From contig CM055269.1 in the NCBI GenBank assembly GCA_029237695.1, positions 31,902,956 to 31,966,955 on the forward strand: DNA of 64,000 nucleotides. The letters are read 5' to 3'. The translations under genes and the position numbers were made by a program. Below the pieces are notes generated by a model. That model was not told where the DNA came from. It searched no databases and saw only the letters and a program-made list of their open reading frames with translations. Numbering within the stretch: position 1 is the stretch's first letter; every line of letters begins with the position of its first letter. Positions 1-11,700 of this stretch are shown piece by piece. This stretch comes from Conchocele bisecta. Its lineage: Eukaryota; Mollusca; Bivalvia; Lucinida; Thyasiridae.

Positions 1-86
1 GTGGGAACGAATTGTTAATTCGAGGGAACGAATTGTTAATTCGTGGGAACGAATTGCTATATCGTGGGAACGAATAAAATACATAA
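1..86. repeat. About 21-bp tandem repeat at window edge
   Basis: About four degenerate copies of a unit beginning GTGGGAACGAATTGTTAATT. The reverse-complement form recurs at 3455-3552, so the two blocks face each other around NPC2 exon 4. The array is cut by the window start. Confidence 0.7.
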
Positions 87-420
87 GCCATATGATAACG
101 GCAAGCTATAAACAGTATTCCAGCAAACTATACAAAAGATGAGATGTCTGAGCATTTCTCCCATCAATCTCAAAATAAATGTTGATGTGTAAACTTTTCA
201 ATCTGCTGCACAGCCTATGTTAGTATACACGTTACCCATAGGTAAAGTCATATTTACTCGCATAGTAGGTAAGAAGACACCAGGGAAAATACACTCAGAT
301 AACTGCTTACATTTCACTGGATTATATAGTTAATAACATAGTACAGTAGTCGGTATATATGGTATACGCTGTGTGCCAGAAACTTGTCCAGAAAACTGAC
401 ATGTGTTACAGTTTGATGTA

Positions 421-656
421 ATATAATTGATAGGAGTTCGTTCTTCTGGCTTTTCTACATGTGATTAGCTACGTTATATCATAGTTTTCTATTTCACATT
501 CTGAGTTCTTTGCCAAACGGCAGAACAGGTGAAACTGGCCGATGGCTGAAACATACACAGATGGCCGACTTGGCCACTCCATGTGCCGTATTGGATACAG
601 TAACGAAGCAATTATCTTTGAATCAAACGATGATCAGGTATAGAACGGGTCCTTAA
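421..656. mobile_element. Right half of a TTAA foldback MITE
   Basis: Resembles the right half of the complete foldback at 20346-21129: a shared block near GTGATTAGCTACGTTATATC, the GGTGAAACTGGC segment and the end ACGGGTCCTTAA. The left half is missing. Confidence 0.5.
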
Positions 657-701
657 GATAAAGGTCCACAGCCCATTAGTATGTCCAAATACAACAGTAC
701 A

Positions 702-937
702 GGGGGCCGTTTCATTAAACTTCGTACGACTAATATGTTCGTAAGTGCAAATTTAGGATCGTCTGGAAATTTCAATTGATGGATTTACATTTATTGAACA
801 TATATGCAGCCTATGTTCAATAAATGTAACTCCAATAATTGTGTACAAGAAAAAAGTGTTAATGTGAAATTTACAGACTATCATAAGTTTGCACTTACAA
901 ACATATTAGTCGTACGCAGTTTAGTGAAACGGCCCCC
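702..937. mobile_element. Hairpin MITE family A, complete copy
   Basis: An inverted-repeat element with ends GGGGGCCGTTTCA and TGAAACGGCCCCC. The arms read toward the centre through TTCGTACGACTAA and meet near ATTTACATTTATTGA. Other copies: 1524-1746, 21666-21882, 28763-28991, 30452-30679, 60256-60477, with a truncated one at 49972-50062. Confidence 0.8.
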
Positions 938-1229
938 AGATTTCTATTGACCGGGTTTGAGGAGTTGTGTGTATATGACGAAAGTAAAACTCGGGTTTCA
1001 TGTTTCAATCGGGGCTTGTATGCACGAAATGCACAATAATTCAGATATTCAATACGCTTCAGGCACTGTGTATGTTATATCAACAATCGCACCATTTAAT
1101 TTATTTGATCGAATTCCAAAATAACTAGACGTTATGTTTGTAAAATATGGATATGACCCCATGGCATACTGAACTATAACTAGAGATTTGTGTAAAATCA
1201 TAATATTTAAGTTTACACAAATTTCAAAG

Positions 1230-2020
1230 TCATTTGAGGAAGTCTTACAAACTTTTTGACGTAAGAAAATGGCTGTGTTTCAGCACCATTTTGAAGGTCA
1301 CACAGGTCCTGTCATTGTTGGTGTGATTGCGTCACGCATGTTCTGTTGAATCAAGTGTCCAAAGAGTAAAGCAATCCTTCAAGAAATATTGAAGATACTA
1401 CATGATTGAGAAACTTTACAAACGTTACGACGTAACAAAATGGCTAAGTGTTTCAGCACCATTTCGAAGTTCACAACGGTCAAGATCATGTCATTTGTGG
1501 TGCGAGTGCGTCGCACATGTTCAGGGGCCCGTTTCACTAAACTTCCTACGGCTAAAATGTTCGTAAGTGCAAATTTAAGATCGTCTGTAAATTTCAATTT
1601 ATGGATTTACATTTATTGAGCATAGGCTGCATATGTAAATCCAATAATTATTTACAAGAAAACAATGTTAATGTGAAATGTACAGACTATCATAATTTTG
1701 CACTTACGAACATTTTAGTCTTACTAAGTTTAGTGAAACGGCCCCCTGGTGAATGAACTGTCCAAATATTAAAGCATCCTTCAAGTAATATTGTAGATAT
1801 ATTACATGATGGAGACACTTACAAATCTTTCGACGTAACACAATTGCTAAGTGTTTCAGCACCATTTCGAAGGTCACAACGGTCAATGTCATGTCATTCG
1901 TGGTGCGAGGTGCATGCACCGTCCAAATAGTAAAGCAATATTTCAAGTATCATTGAACATACTCCCTGATGGAGAAACTTACAAACTTTTCGACGTAAAT
2001 GTACACGGACGGACGGACGT
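1230..2020. repeat. About 165-180-bp tandem array ending in an ACGG microsatellite (pearl/HINE-like)
   Basis: Four units are marked by CAAACTTTTCGACG-like words at about 1248, 1418, 1823 and 1983 and by GTGTTTCAGCACCATTT. MITE A sits inside the array (1524-1746). The array ends with GGACGGACGGACGTACGG. Tandem cores of this length with ACGG microsatellites are typical of bivalve pearl/CvA elements, later classed as Helentron-derived HINEs; that assignment is by analogy. Confidence 0.55.
1524..1746. mobile_element. Hairpin MITE family A, inserted in a tandem array
   Basis: Ends GGGGCCCGTTTCACTAAAC and GTTTAGTGAAACGGCCCCC, with arms meeting near ATTTACATTTATTGAGCAT. It splits the second and third units of the surrounding tandem array, so it is younger than the array. 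Confidence 0.78.
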
Positions 2021-2129
2021 ACGGAACCTCAAGAGCAACGAAATATGCCCCCCTTGCTGGATAACTGATAAACAGAGGAGATAATTAATGTTGATATGCA
2101 TTTTTGCTATGCACATGGCTTTAAGTAAA

Positions 2130-2383
2130 TACATTAGAACCTCTCTAAACCGCACACTCTGGGGACCCCATTATGTTTAATTTAGACATATTTCAGTGCA
2201 ATTTATTTAATTATCGTGTCTGTTCATGATTGAAAATGACAAAAACTGTTCATGGGGTGCTTAATGACAGTGGGACCTCTCTAAATCGGACATCCTGTGA
2301 CTGTGCAGACGCACATGCTGATCCAGATCTGCACTGGTCGCGCAACCTATAAGCCCCACTTCTCCAGTCACAGCCACATAATA
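2130..2383. mobile_element. MITE fragments: pogo-like ends and a family C end
   Basis: At 2130-2300 two ends like GAACCTCTCTAAACCGCACA and GGGACCTCTCTAAATCGGAC resemble the CAGTGGAACCTCTCTAA ends described at 27092-27300. At 2300-2383 lies the end of family C (CTGATCCAGATCTGCACTG ... TCTCCAGTCACAGCCACAT). These sit just 3' of NPC2 exon 4. Confidence 0.5.
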
Positions 2384-2688
2384 GAATAGAGCTGCTGCTT
2401 TTTGTTCATATTTGTATTAAATATTTCTTAACACGAGTATATATTTACAGCACATACAGATTGGAGACACTTCTAGTGTACTGTCAACTTTCTACGGACG
2501 CCGATACGTGTCACTTAGAATTGTTTTATATATTGAAATAACGACATAGCTATGTCGTTATTCCGACATATAAAACAATTCTATGGGACACGTGTCGACT
2601 TCAGTAAGTTTCACTATAGTTGCGACATATTGAAGATATAAATATGAGCTAACGACGGAAGTTTTACATCGTTATACGTGAACGTCTA

Positions 2689-2775
2689 CTAATCGCTGAT
2701 GATGATTGGGAAGATGAAGCAGACGATCATGTTTTTGCTTCCGTCTGTCAGCTCCCACTTCACGGGCAATTTGAT
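2689..2775 (-). CDS. NPC2: NPC2-like gene, exon 4 (C-terminus and stop)
   Basis: This 87-nt exon starts after acceptor CCTGTTTCAG (ends 2776) and stops at TAG 2691-2689. It encodes IKLPVKWELTDGS... and a final CFIFPIIISD. It continues exon 3 in frame (KEYPS then IK), as in the NPC2 family, and carries the last conserved cysteine. The distance of 18.4 kb to exon 3 is explained by inserted repeats. The 3'UTR should lie below 2689; I could not choose one poly(A) signal. Confidence 0.85.
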   Translation of the reverse strand: MKLPVKWELTDGSKNMIVCFIFPIIISD

Positions 2776-5700
2776 CTGAAACAGGAATACAGAAGTTTCA
2801 TCAACATTGAGTGTATGTAGGTGTGGCGTTCCATAGAGACAGACTTGGAAAAGTCGCGGGAATACTGGACGAGGCCTTCCGGCCTTCGTCCAGTATTCCC
2901 GCGACTTTTCCAACGTTGTTGGCGTTAACACTAAGGTAATGACGTTGTAGCTCTACAGTGTTGTACCTGGCTGTTGTCTGTGACAAGAATGGGACGCGTT
3001 CAGTAGCCCATTTCATCAACATTGCAAAGTATACTTTACTAGCAAAGTATACTTTGAGGGAATAATCATTTATTTTTCCTGAAATGCATTATTTCTTATA
3101 GAACTAACAACTGCATATAGTTCATGATTAAAAGTATGCAGAATTATTATACTGAATGTATTACATTATCACAGCCAAATTGGCTGTGATAATGTAATAA
3201 ATTCAGTATAATAAACATTAATAAATTTATCATAAAATTGAAAATTTCTCCCTCAAAGTATACTTTGCTACTAAAGTATACTTTGCAATGTTGATGAAAT
3301 AGGCTACTGAAACAGGAACACAGAAGTTATGGTAGACATATACGAGTACTGCATCTGTCATTACTTAACATTGAGCACTGGAACCGATATATCTTATATG
3401 TTTACTATTTAGTAGGGAGCCCCGCAGGGGGCGTATAATTCTTTTTTTTATTAATTCGTACCCACGAAACAACAATTCGTTCCCACGAATTAATAATTCG
3501 TTCCCTCAATTTAACAATAATACGTTCCCACAAAATAACAATTCGTTCCCAAGTCTGCTAATCACTGATGATTTTGGCTGTGATAATGTAATAAATTCAG
3601 TAAAATAATTCTGCATACTTTTAATCATCAAATATATGCAGTCGTTGGTTCTATATGAAATAATACATTTCGGGAAAAATAAATGATTACTCCCTCAAAG
3701 TACACTTTGCTAGATAAGTATATTTTGCAATTTTGATGAAATCGGCTACTGGTCTGGAAATGTCTCTAAACCAAAACACTCATGAACCTCCGCAAGATAA
3801 CAGCAGTCTACTATCTGCTCTAAGTTGTTGTTTGTTTTATTAGTGTTTAACGGCCTATCAACAGCTAAGGTCATGTAAGGCCGGGAAAACGGGTTCGATC
3901 CCATTTTAACCTGCTGCATTGGGGGGAAAATCTCAAAATCAGAACGGAATATTTACATCGAGAACAAATATATTCAGCCCTGAAATTAGAATAACCTGAC
4001 CTGGTGCCAGGTCCATACCACACCAAGTCACTTGGCCCCTTCCCCTAAAATAGGATTACGAATATCGTAATACTCACATAAGGGGTATAACCAGATTAAA
4101 CTGTCACATACCAAATGCCAAAGACGTATGTGAGGGCCAAACCAGGTCTCCAGTCGGGATTCCGTTAAGGATGAACCCCGATCGTTAAATTATCCATCGC
4201 GAGCTCCCACCTGCCACCCACCACAGGTGGAAGACTCGGACCTATGACACAAAAAAAATGCCTATTAAAAAAATCCCTTTACCCCACCCACTTGGTCTCG
4301 TACAGTACTATATGCTAATATAAAGGTGAGCATAAATAGCGCTATTATAGAAAGAGCCCTCTCTTTTCCGGCTGGCACAAACACAATAAACATCGATTAA
4401 ATGTATGAAATATGTCTCTGGCAATCGATAAAGGTATTAGGTGTGTGAATATACTCACTTCAAATCGCTGTTTCAAGTATTTATTGAGTTATTCGCGTTT
4501 TGATTACCCCATCCAAAGCGAAAGTTGCGTGTACGAAAGAATCTCACACATAATCGGAGGCCGTCCGGCTGGATTATCGGTCATATTTGGCCGATAGCTG
4601 ATCGCCAGCTCAAACTAAAGTCGTGCACCATGATCTATACATTAGAGACTCCAACCATACAAAGTTCGTCCAATTGTGATCGTTCGCCGATCTAAAAAAC
4701 ACTTTTCTATAATTTCGTTCATTATCTGGAACTGGGTCAATGCACTATCTTCCATAATACAACCACCGAAGCATCTATGTAAGAACATCTCTGATTGGTT
4801 AAACCTAAAAATAGACGCGAGGACTTTCCCTTTTCAGGGTTTCCGGAAGACATAATCTGATAGTACGCGAATCATGAATGAAAGTCAATAAAATTAGAAA
4901 AAAAAGTGTTTTTTAGATCGGCGAACGATCACAATTGGACGAACTTTGTATGGTTGGAATCTCTAATGTATATGATCATGGTGCACGACTTTAGTTTGAG
5001 CTGGCGATCAGCTATCGGTCAAATATGACCGATAATCCAGCCGGACGGCCTCCGATTCTGTGTGAGATTTTTACGTACACGCAAATTTCGCTTTGGATGG
5101 GGTATACAAAATGCGAATAACTGAATAAATGCTGGAAACAGCGATTTGAAGTGAGTATATTCACACACCTAATACCTTTATCGATTGCCAGAAACAGAAG
5201 TCATACATTTAATCGATGTTTATTGTGTTTGTGCGAGCCGGAAAAGAGAGGGCTTTTTCTATAATGGCCCTATTTATGCTCACCTTTATATTAGCATATG
5301 GTACTGTACGAGACCAAGTGGGTGGGGTAATGGGATTTTTTTTAATAGGCATTTTTTTTGTGTCATAGGTCCGAGTCTTCCACCTGTGCCACCCACCTGC
5401 TCTAAGTTGTGCTGCCGACGAACTTTTAGCTAGTACACACATTAAAGGTACATGCCCACTCAGAACGCACAACATGTTCTTTAGTAGTATATAGGGAGTC
5501 AAAATGATACCACCTACGGTGGTATCATTTCCACCCCTATATACTACTCCCACCACCCCCTAAAAATCAAAAAATGGTTAACGAGGAAATTGTCTCCCAC
5601 CAACCACGAAAAATCCAAAATTGGTGTCATAAATACATCATGTTGTTTTCACGCCCAATTGAACAGATAAAACAATAGTACTAAAAAGGATTTATTTTTG

Positions 5701-8700
5701 TCTCGTTGTCATAAATACATCATGTTTTTTTCACAACACGGTATTTTCCTCCTCCTCCAATATAGCTAATTGATTTCTACGATGTCGAATTGTAGTCCAA
5801 TTATATTGGTGTCTATCGCAATGGTATTTGCAACTACTATAGGCGGGGTAGTTGAAACAAGGTAGTTGAAAACCTCCTCAATTTTGCCACGGATTTTATG
5901 AATTTCTTCTTATAGGAGCGCAAAAATCCCGCCGACAACCATGTTTTCGACAACCACAATCTAGAGAAAACCAAAGCAAGCGTTTCTAGCACCAAAATAT
6001 AGATGTTTGTAGTACATTTTCCCGTCTACGATGGTCTCGATAGAATCTTTCGAATAGTTTCCCAACAGTACCAAAAATTGCCAAAAATTGTCGAAATGTT
6101 CTCGAACAACCAATTGAACATATGTTGTTGTACATGTATTCGACAACAAAGTTTGAAAAATGGCAACCACAACAACAACTTTCCAAGCGATGGGAATCCG
6201 TGCAGCGAAAAGTCTTTCCAAACATTTGCTCTTGGAGAACGCATACGAAAACAATCTTGTGTCCGACATTGGGCGCGTAGACTACCTCGAAAACCACGAG
6301 GGACAAACAAATTTGCAACCTCTAGAAGGTTTGCCAGCATTTGTAGACGATTTGTACGTGTTTGGGTACCTAGATAGAGAAGAATGCGTAGTAGTAGGAA
6401 ACAAAGCATCTTGCACAACTGGGGAAAAGCGGTCTGCGAAAAATTGTGTGGGTAGAATAGCAATTGCATCTAGAGAAACAATTGGAAGATAGCAAACCAC
6501 TGCACACTACAATCGTACATACAATTCGACGCGAGAAAGAGTTTGGAAATAGTTCCATTCGAAATACTGTAGAACGCATAGAAGAAGCAAGCGAAGGCAT
6601 AGCGAAACAAAGATGGGTAGAAATACACCAAGGGAGAGAACCCTTCGCACTGTTTGTAGCAAAAATAGCAGTGTCGGAAATAGCAATAGAAATTCTAGAA
6701 GAGCAGCTACAGGCTCTACAAAATAGATTGCGAGCAGCTGGAATGGAAATCTACTGTGTAGACTACACGAAAGACTTTTCTGGTACGCTAGATAGACCGG
6801 CTTTGGTAGAACATCTACAGAAAGAGAAAGATTTTGCAATGCAAGGAAAAAATAGAGGTTGGGGAGGAATCGACGAAAGTGCGGGAACAATTCTAGACAA
6901 CACAGGTACAGTAGGGAACCACGTTTGCTCTTGGATACAGACCAGAGACAACAGAACCACTAGAACAAAATTGTACAACAAGATAGTTTCCAATTTCGAG
7001 GCTGGAGAAGTACGAGAAAGCATTGGTGGGCATCTAGCAGACTACGCAGATTGCACCAACGACCATCTTCGGAAAACATTCCAACATGCGGATGTACAAC
7101 GAAGAGGTTGCACTAGAATCGAGGTTTCGGTCTACGGTTCTCTGGATATTTCCAAAGAGACAGCACTAGAGGTGCTTGCAGAAGCAGAAGAGACTGTTTC
7201 CCATACAAATCTATTTGTAGTACAACCTCCACACAAACAGTGGGAAAATCTAGCAAAATCCATCGATAGATGTTTTGTGCTAGGCGACAAACCATGTGGA
7301 GAGATCTTTGTAGCATGGTATGTGCACACAGGTACAGGTAGGATTGCTGGAGTTCGTGTACGACCAACTGCGGCCACTATTGCAGATCCTTCTAGATGGA
7401 GTAGAGCAATGGAGTGGGCAGCTGCAGATTTTGGTTTCCGAGCATGTCCGATCTTTCTAGCAGAGATTCTGTCTGCGGAAAATGGAGAAATAGAAATGTC
7501 TTCGCTGCGTTGCTACACAAAAGCAAAAGATTCTTCGACAATACTGTGTGGCAGCAAGCATCCGTGCGAAGTTTCGTGCTAGAGGTGTGGAAGTAGATCT
7601 TGTAGAGGTACTACCACCTACGGACTACGTATGTTGGAAGTGGAGAACCACAAAATGCCAGCTATAGGAGTGGAGAAATCCAAATTCGAAATTCTAGAAG
7701 TTCCGGAAATAGCAGCTACTAGGTGTGTTTCTACACTCTCTACATACAATAGAGCACAGAGACTGGTACAATTGCAAGATGCAGAGGAAGCAGAAATTTG
7801 GAGAAGGACAACTCTTGCAAGAGAGCTAGAAAACTACTCTAGAGAAGAGTACAATAGAAGAGCCATCGAGCTAGAAAAGCTTGCAGAAGCTGCCAAGGAA
7901 CATACAGAACACATTCGCAAAAAGGAAGAACTCCGTCTAGATGTTCGAGAAATGCTAGGAGACAAAAGAACGTGCAAAATATCGGAACTACCAGACGAAA
8001 ACGAAGTGTGGCACATTCTAGGTTTCCGTAGTAGACCCGGTGGCAGGTTTGGAGATAGTACTAGAGTAGTTTTCTACCAACAAAATGCCACAAAACATAT
8101 TTGTGTTTGGCCAACTAGAGGAATTTCCAAAGTTCTAGACAGTTGCACGGATGCATTCGAAATGGAGCGCGAAGAGCACCTAGAGAGGGAAAACATTCTG
8201 GCTACCACCACGTGTTTCTCTTCGAATTCTAGTACGTGCTGGGCAGGAGTTCCGGAGCCAAGGTAGGACCATCCGATGGAATCCCATAGAAGTTGTAGAA
8301 ACACCAAATCCAAGAGAGTTGGAGAGAATACAGAGATTGGCTAGAGAGATGGAAGAGTACGATTCTCAGAGAAGTTGTGTGTAGAGGAGACTTTCTTGCA
8401 ACAGAAAACGGAAACCTACAGAGACATAGATGTAGAAGCGGGTTTGTACGATTGTAGTAGGTACTGCGACACAATGTACAGAGGATGCAAAAGAACAATT
8501 CTATTTCTGGTGGCCACAAACGAAGATGGTACTCCAACAACAGGAGTGGAAATTCCTACCTACGGATTTCTCCTACAGAAAGAAATAGAGAGCATTGGTA
8601 GGCCTCTTCGGGAACTACAGAATCCACTTCGATGTAGAATGGGAGAGCCTCGCACTACACCAGCCAAGAGAAAATCTAGAACATTTGTAGTGTGTCCTGT

Positions 8701-11700
8701 AGATGGAAATAGAAACTAGAATCCACTTCGGTGCAGAATGGGGGAGCCTCGCACTACACCCAACAAGAAGAAATCCAGATGGTTTGTGGTATGTCCGGTG
8801 GCAGTTCTATCTACAAATCGAATTTCCCAATAGGGAGGGTTCGAATATTTCCCAAAGAGAGCTACTCCATGTAGAAAGGGTCGCCAGGGCGTATGGACTC
8901 GCCAAGAGTTTTCTTTTTTTCCTCCGGTTTGGTGGACTGTTTGGTGGGGTGCGCGAACTGGGCGTCGGGATCTCCATTCTTCCAGATTCTACAAGACTCT
9001 AGGGACACGAATGGGAACAGTGGTTTGCAGACCGCGTACGCCACCACGAGAACCCCGAGCCACCACTTCGCATTCTCTATGGTTTTCCAAATGTCGTGCA
9101 CCTCCCGCTCGTCTTTCTTCGGACACTCGGAATCGATAGTTTTTCCAAAACTGCTGGCATCGTCGGAAATCGCGTCCAACAACAGTCTACGTTCCAGCGC
9201 GTCCAATCGTCTCTCCATGTCGGACAGGCGCGTCGATTCTTCGAACGAGCTGGCGTTTCGTACATCTTCGAGTAGATCCCGAGGGAACTCGGTGGGACCA
9301 GGCGCGGTCGCCCTTTGTACTACGGGGGTAGGGGTTTCTTGTTCTTGGGAGGTTTCTTCGGGCTTTGTACTACGCTCTACATCGGCATCGTCCCATATTT
9401 TTCGAAGTCTGGCACTACCGATCCCGTACTTCTTCTTTGTTTCGTCGGCTGTAGCCTTCCCACGGGTGGAAATAATTTCTAGAATATTTTTCGGAGACAA
9501 GTAGGTTTTTGGCATGCTTGCAAACGCTTCTATCTAGATAGGGAACATTTGTCCAACATGGAATTCCCAAATTATTCGAAATGGTCGAAATACTTGTTCG
9601 CGGTGCTCGGATTGCTCGGATTGCGCACCAGATTGCTAGGATTGCGCGCCAGATTGCTCGGATTGCTCGCCAGGAAATCCAGTCCTCTCGGGAAGGTCGA
9701 AATGCCTGCTCGCGATTCCCAGGGGGCTCGGGCTCTCCATTTCTAGCCAACAAGGATAGCAAAAATAGAAATCCTGGAAGCAAACTGAGCACCCTGGAGA
9801 GCCCGAGCCCCCTGGGAATCGCGAGCAGGCATTTCGACCTTCCCGAGAGGACTGGATTTCCTGGCGAGCAATCCGAGCAATCTGGCGCGCAATCCTAGCA
9901 ATCTGGTGCGCAATCCGAGCAATCCGAGCACCGCGAACAAGTATTTCGACCATTTCGAATAATTTGGGAATTCCATGTTGGAAAAATGTTCCCTATCTAG
10001 ATAGAAGCGTTTGCAAGCATGCCAAAAACCTACTTGTCTCCGAAAAATATTCTAGAAATTATTTCCACCCGTGGGAAGGCTACAGCCGACGAAACAAGAA
10101 GAAGTACGGGATCGGTAGTGCCAGACTTCGAAAAATATGGGACGATGCCGATGTAGAGCGTAGTACAAAGCCCGAAGAAACCTCCCAAGAACAAGAAACC
10201 CCTACCCCCGTAGTACAAAGGGCGACCGCGCCTGGTCCCACCGAGTTCCCTCGGGATCTACTCGAAGATGTACGAAACGCCAGCTCGTTCGAAGAATCGA
10301 CGCGCCTGTCCGACATGGAGAGACGATTGGACGTGCTGGAACGTAGACTGTTGTTGGACGCGATTTCCGACGATGCCAGCAGTTTTGGAAAAACTATCGA
10401 TTCCGAGTGTCCGAAGAAAGACGAGCGGGAGGTGCACGACATTTGGAAAACCGTAGAGAATGCGAAGTGGTGGCTCGGGGTTCTCGTGGTGGCGTACGCG
10501 GTCTGCAAACCACTGTTCCCATTCGTGTCCCTAGAGTCTTGTAGAATCTGGAAGAATGGAGATCCCGACGCCCAGTTCGCGCAACCCACCAAACAGTCCA
10601 CCGAACCGGAGGAAAAAAAGAAAACTCCTAGCGAGTCCATACGCCCTGGCGACCCTTTCTACGTGGAGTAGCTCTCTTTGGGAAACATTCGAACCCTCCC
10701 TATTGGGAACTTCGATTTGTAGATAGAACTGCCACCGGACATACCACAAACCATCTGGATTTCTTCTTGTTGGGTGTAGTGCGAGGCTCCCCCATTCTGC
10801 ACCAAGTGGATTCTAGTTTCTATTTCCATCTACAGGACACACTACAAATGTTCTAGATTTTCTCTTGGCTGGTGTAGTGCGAGGCTCTCCCATTCTACAT
10901 CGAAGTGGATTCTGTAGTTCCCGAAGAGGCCTACCAATGCTCTCTATTTCTTTCTGTAGGAAAAATCCGTAGGTAGGAATTTCCACTCCTGTTGTTGGAG
11001 TACCATCTTCGTTTGTGGCCACCAGAAATAGAATTGTTCTTTTGCATCCTCTGTACATTGTGTCGCAGTACCTACTACAATCGTACAAACCCGCTTCTAC
11101 ATCTATGTCTCTGTAGGTTTCCGTTTTCTGTTGCAAGAAAGTCTCCTCTACACACAACTTCTCTGTAGAATCGTACTCTTCCATCTCTCTAGCCAATCTC
11201 TGTATTCTCTCCAACTCTCTTGGATTTGGTGTTTCTACAACTTCTATGGGATTCCATCGGATGGTCCTACCTTGGCTCCGGAACTCCTGCCCAGCACGTA
11301 CTAGAATTCGAAGAGAAACACGTGGTGGTAGCCAGAATGTTTCCCTCTCTAGGTGCTCTTCGCGCTCCATTTCGAATGCATCCGTGCAACTGTCTAGAAC
11401 TTTGGAAATTCCTCTAGTTGGCCAAACACAAATATGTTTTGTGGCATTTTGTTGGTAGAAAACTACTCTAGTACTATCTCCAAACCTGCCACCGGGTCTA
11501 CTACGGAAACCTAGAATGTGCCACACTTCGTTTTCGTCTGGTAGTTCCGATATTTTGCACGTTCTTTTGTCTCCTAGCATTTCTCGAACATCTAGACGGA
11601 GTTCTTCCTTTTTGCGAATGTGTTCTGTATGTTCCTTGGCAGCTTCTGCAAGCTTTTCTAGCTCGATGGCTCTTCTATTGTACTCTTCTCTAGAGTAGTT

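Noticed and set aside
5209..5556. 115-codon minus-strand ORF
   Set aside because: Runs across the end of the hAT-like foldback and into the element 1 hairpin; a chimera of repeats.
6160..8719. Calling the long ORF a rolling-circle Rep
   Set aside because: Only loose strand-like similarities; no HUH metal-binding motif or helicase motif was found.
8893..9504. 203-codon Ser-rich ORF opposite the HTH/TM gene
   Set aside because: Antisense of a coding region with biased composition; the HTH/TM frame is supported by five relatives, this one by none.
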